NCBI GenBank assembly: GCA_003694905.1
Contig: RFJM01000191.1
Span: 1 to 7,180 of the forward strand
Reading direction: 5' to 3'
Length of the DNA: 7,180 nt
Origin: Caldilineae bacterium
GTDB taxonomy: Bacteria; Chloroflexota; Anaerolineae; J102
A program made the translations under genes and the position numbers. Under the pieces are notes generated by a model that saw only the letters and a program-made list of their open reading frames with translations, was not told the origin of the DNA and ran no database searches. Shown piece after piece: positions 6,250-7,180 of the stretch. Positions within the stretch are counted from its first letter, which is position 1, and each line of letters begins with the position of its first letter.

Positions 6250-7180
6250 TCAGGAGTGCAGGAGATTTGTCAGCAGCCTGGGGTCCACCCGGCTGGTATC
6301 CGAGTGCAAGGAGGTGCCCCGGCGCAGATTCCAGGCCGATGCACGGGCATCCACACCACAATGGGCCAGCTCAGGCTGCTTGCGTACGCCCGGCAGGGCG
6401 ACGATGGCCTCGACGCGGGCGAGATGCAGCGCGCGCCACAGTCTCGGCCCGAGGGAGGAGACGGGCAGTGGGAGGAGCAGGGTCTCGGCCTGGTCTGAGT
6501 CCTGGGCCAGCTTGTCACGATAAGTGTCTACCAGGGACCAGGGGACGGGAAAAGGCGTGAGGAGGACGAGGACACGTTCGGCAGAGGCCAGACGGTGGTA
6601 GGCGTACCGAGAGACCATATCATGCGCAGCGATCTGGCCGGGCGCGGTGCCCTGTTCGGCGGCAGCGAAGCTGAGGAAGGCCCGTGGAAAACGGGGAGCC
6701 AGCAGGCGTGAGGCCACCCCGTGCTCGCCCATGGCGATGCCGATGGCAGGTTGGGGCCAGTGGTGTAGCCAGGCAAGAGGTGTGAGGACATCCTCCGGCG
6801 AAGAGGCCGTCCCCACCAGCTTCACGATGTCGGCTCCCAGCATATGGATGTGCTCGGCCAGGGTCAGCCAGTCCCATCCGATACTCCGGAAATCGTGAAA
6901 GGAGCCGATGATCTTACCCGGCCCATCTCCTCTTGGGAAGCGGTGTAGCTGTTCCCATTCCACATCCACATACGGTGCACCCCGCTCATATGCTTCCCGC
7001 AGGATGCGGAGCTGTGCATCGGCACTGTCTTGGAATCGCCCTCCATGGGCCTGCGAGCGGCAGGTAATGATACACGGAAGCGGCGTTTCGCGGATAAGGC
7101 GCTCCAGGTCGAACTTGCCCATGAGGTCCAGGCGATATTCGACCAATGTCGCCACCCCGGTTACCTCTGAAGCCAGAGCC
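6250..7180 (-). CDS. aroD: Type I 3-dehydroquinate dehydratase with decayed shikimate-dehydrogenase-like C-terminus (5' end outside window)
   Basis: The enzyme removes water from 3-dehydroquinate through a Schiff base (third step of the shikimate pathway, cytoplasm). The frame is open to the right edge. Codons before GTG 7155 read ALASEVTG, which continues the expected helix ahead of VEYRLD, so the true start and first beta strand lie outside. Numbered from that GTG, the active-site set is intact: E6 and R8 (EYRLD), R33 (TCRS), H87 (SFHDF), Schiff-base lysine K112 (DIVKL), R150 (ASR) and Q174 (TAPGQ). The dehydratase fold ends near residue 180. About 105 extra residues follow. They align by eye with the substrate-binding half of shikimate dehydrogenase (RVLVLLTPFPVPWSL; LLLPLPV; N276 at the GAVNT site), but the catalytic Lys and Asp positions are not preserved and there is no NADP domain. 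The frame stops 16 bp before the FAH gene. The dehydratase call is firm; the tail assignment is inference. Confidence 0.9.
   Translation of the reverse strand, partial: ALASEVTGVATLVEYRLDLMGKFDLERLIRETPLPCIITCRSQAHGGRFQDSADAQLRILREAYERGAPYVDVEWEQLHRFPRGDGPGKIIGSFHDFRSIGWDWLTLAEHIHMLGADIVKLVGTASSPEDVLTPLAWLHHWPQPAIGIAMGEHGVASRLLAPRFPRAFLSFAAAEQGTAPGQIAAHDMVSRYAYHRLASAERVLVLLTPFPVPWSLVDTYRDKLAQDSDQAETLLLPLPVSSLGPRLWRALHLARVEAIVALPGVRKQPELAHCGVDARASAWNLRRGTSLHSDTSRVDPRLLTNLLHS

Noticed and set aside
1..7180. CRISPR arrays, insertion sequences, tRNA/rRNA genes, toxin-antitoxin or phage-defence genes
   Set aside because: No spaced direct repeats, terminal inverted repeats, transposase motifs or tRNA-like cloverleaf segments were seen. 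All intergenic gaps are under 70 bp.

Overview
The window is GC-rich. Most codons end in G or C, several genes start with GTG, and Shine-Dalgarno sequences are often weak. It looks like a chromosomal segment of a Chloroflexota (Chloroflexi) bacterium, perhaps the Anaerolineae/Caldilineae side. The grounds are the style of the Ser/Thr kinase, the FHA-winged-helix regulator beside it, and the DUF3054 membrane protein. This assignment is an inference from gene types, not a database match. No RNA gene, insertion sequence, CRISPR array, prophage gene or origin is visible.

The layout is two convergent gene blocks that fill almost the whole window. The plus-strand block (1-3314) holds four genes. 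First is the C-terminal part of a three-helix membrane protein, open to the left edge. Next comes a Hanks-type Ser/Thr kinase with one transmembrane helix at its extreme C-terminus. It is followed by an FHA domain fused to an OmpR/PhoB-type winged helix, and then hemW, a radical-SAM heme chaperone whose ATG overlaps the regulator's stop codon by one base. The spacings (15 bp, 46 bp, 1 bp overlap) suggest one operon. The kinase and the phosphothreonine-reading DNA-binding protein look like a compact membrane-to-DNA signalling pair.

The minus-strand block runs from 7180 down to 3381. Its first gene is a type I 3-dehydroquinate dehydratase (aroD), open to the right edge. It is followed by a fumarylacetoacetate-hydrolase-family enzyme, a small DUF3054 membrane protein and a MOP-superfamily polysaccharide/lipid flippase. 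Gaps of 16, 27 and 30 bp suggest co-transcription, although the functions are not obviously one pathway.

The observations most worth a second look are these. The dehydroquinate dehydratase has about 105 C-terminal residues that resemble a decayed shikimate-dehydrogenase substrate-binding domain, with no NADP domain after it. The FHA-winged-helix fusion sits next to a kinase, with the reverse domain order of mycobacterial EmbR. The flippase may start at a CTG codon placed behind an AGGAGG. A patch of A/T-ending codons lies exactly over the kinase catalytic loop. I see no clearly new multi-gene system; the kinase/FHA-winged-helix pair is the nearest candidate.
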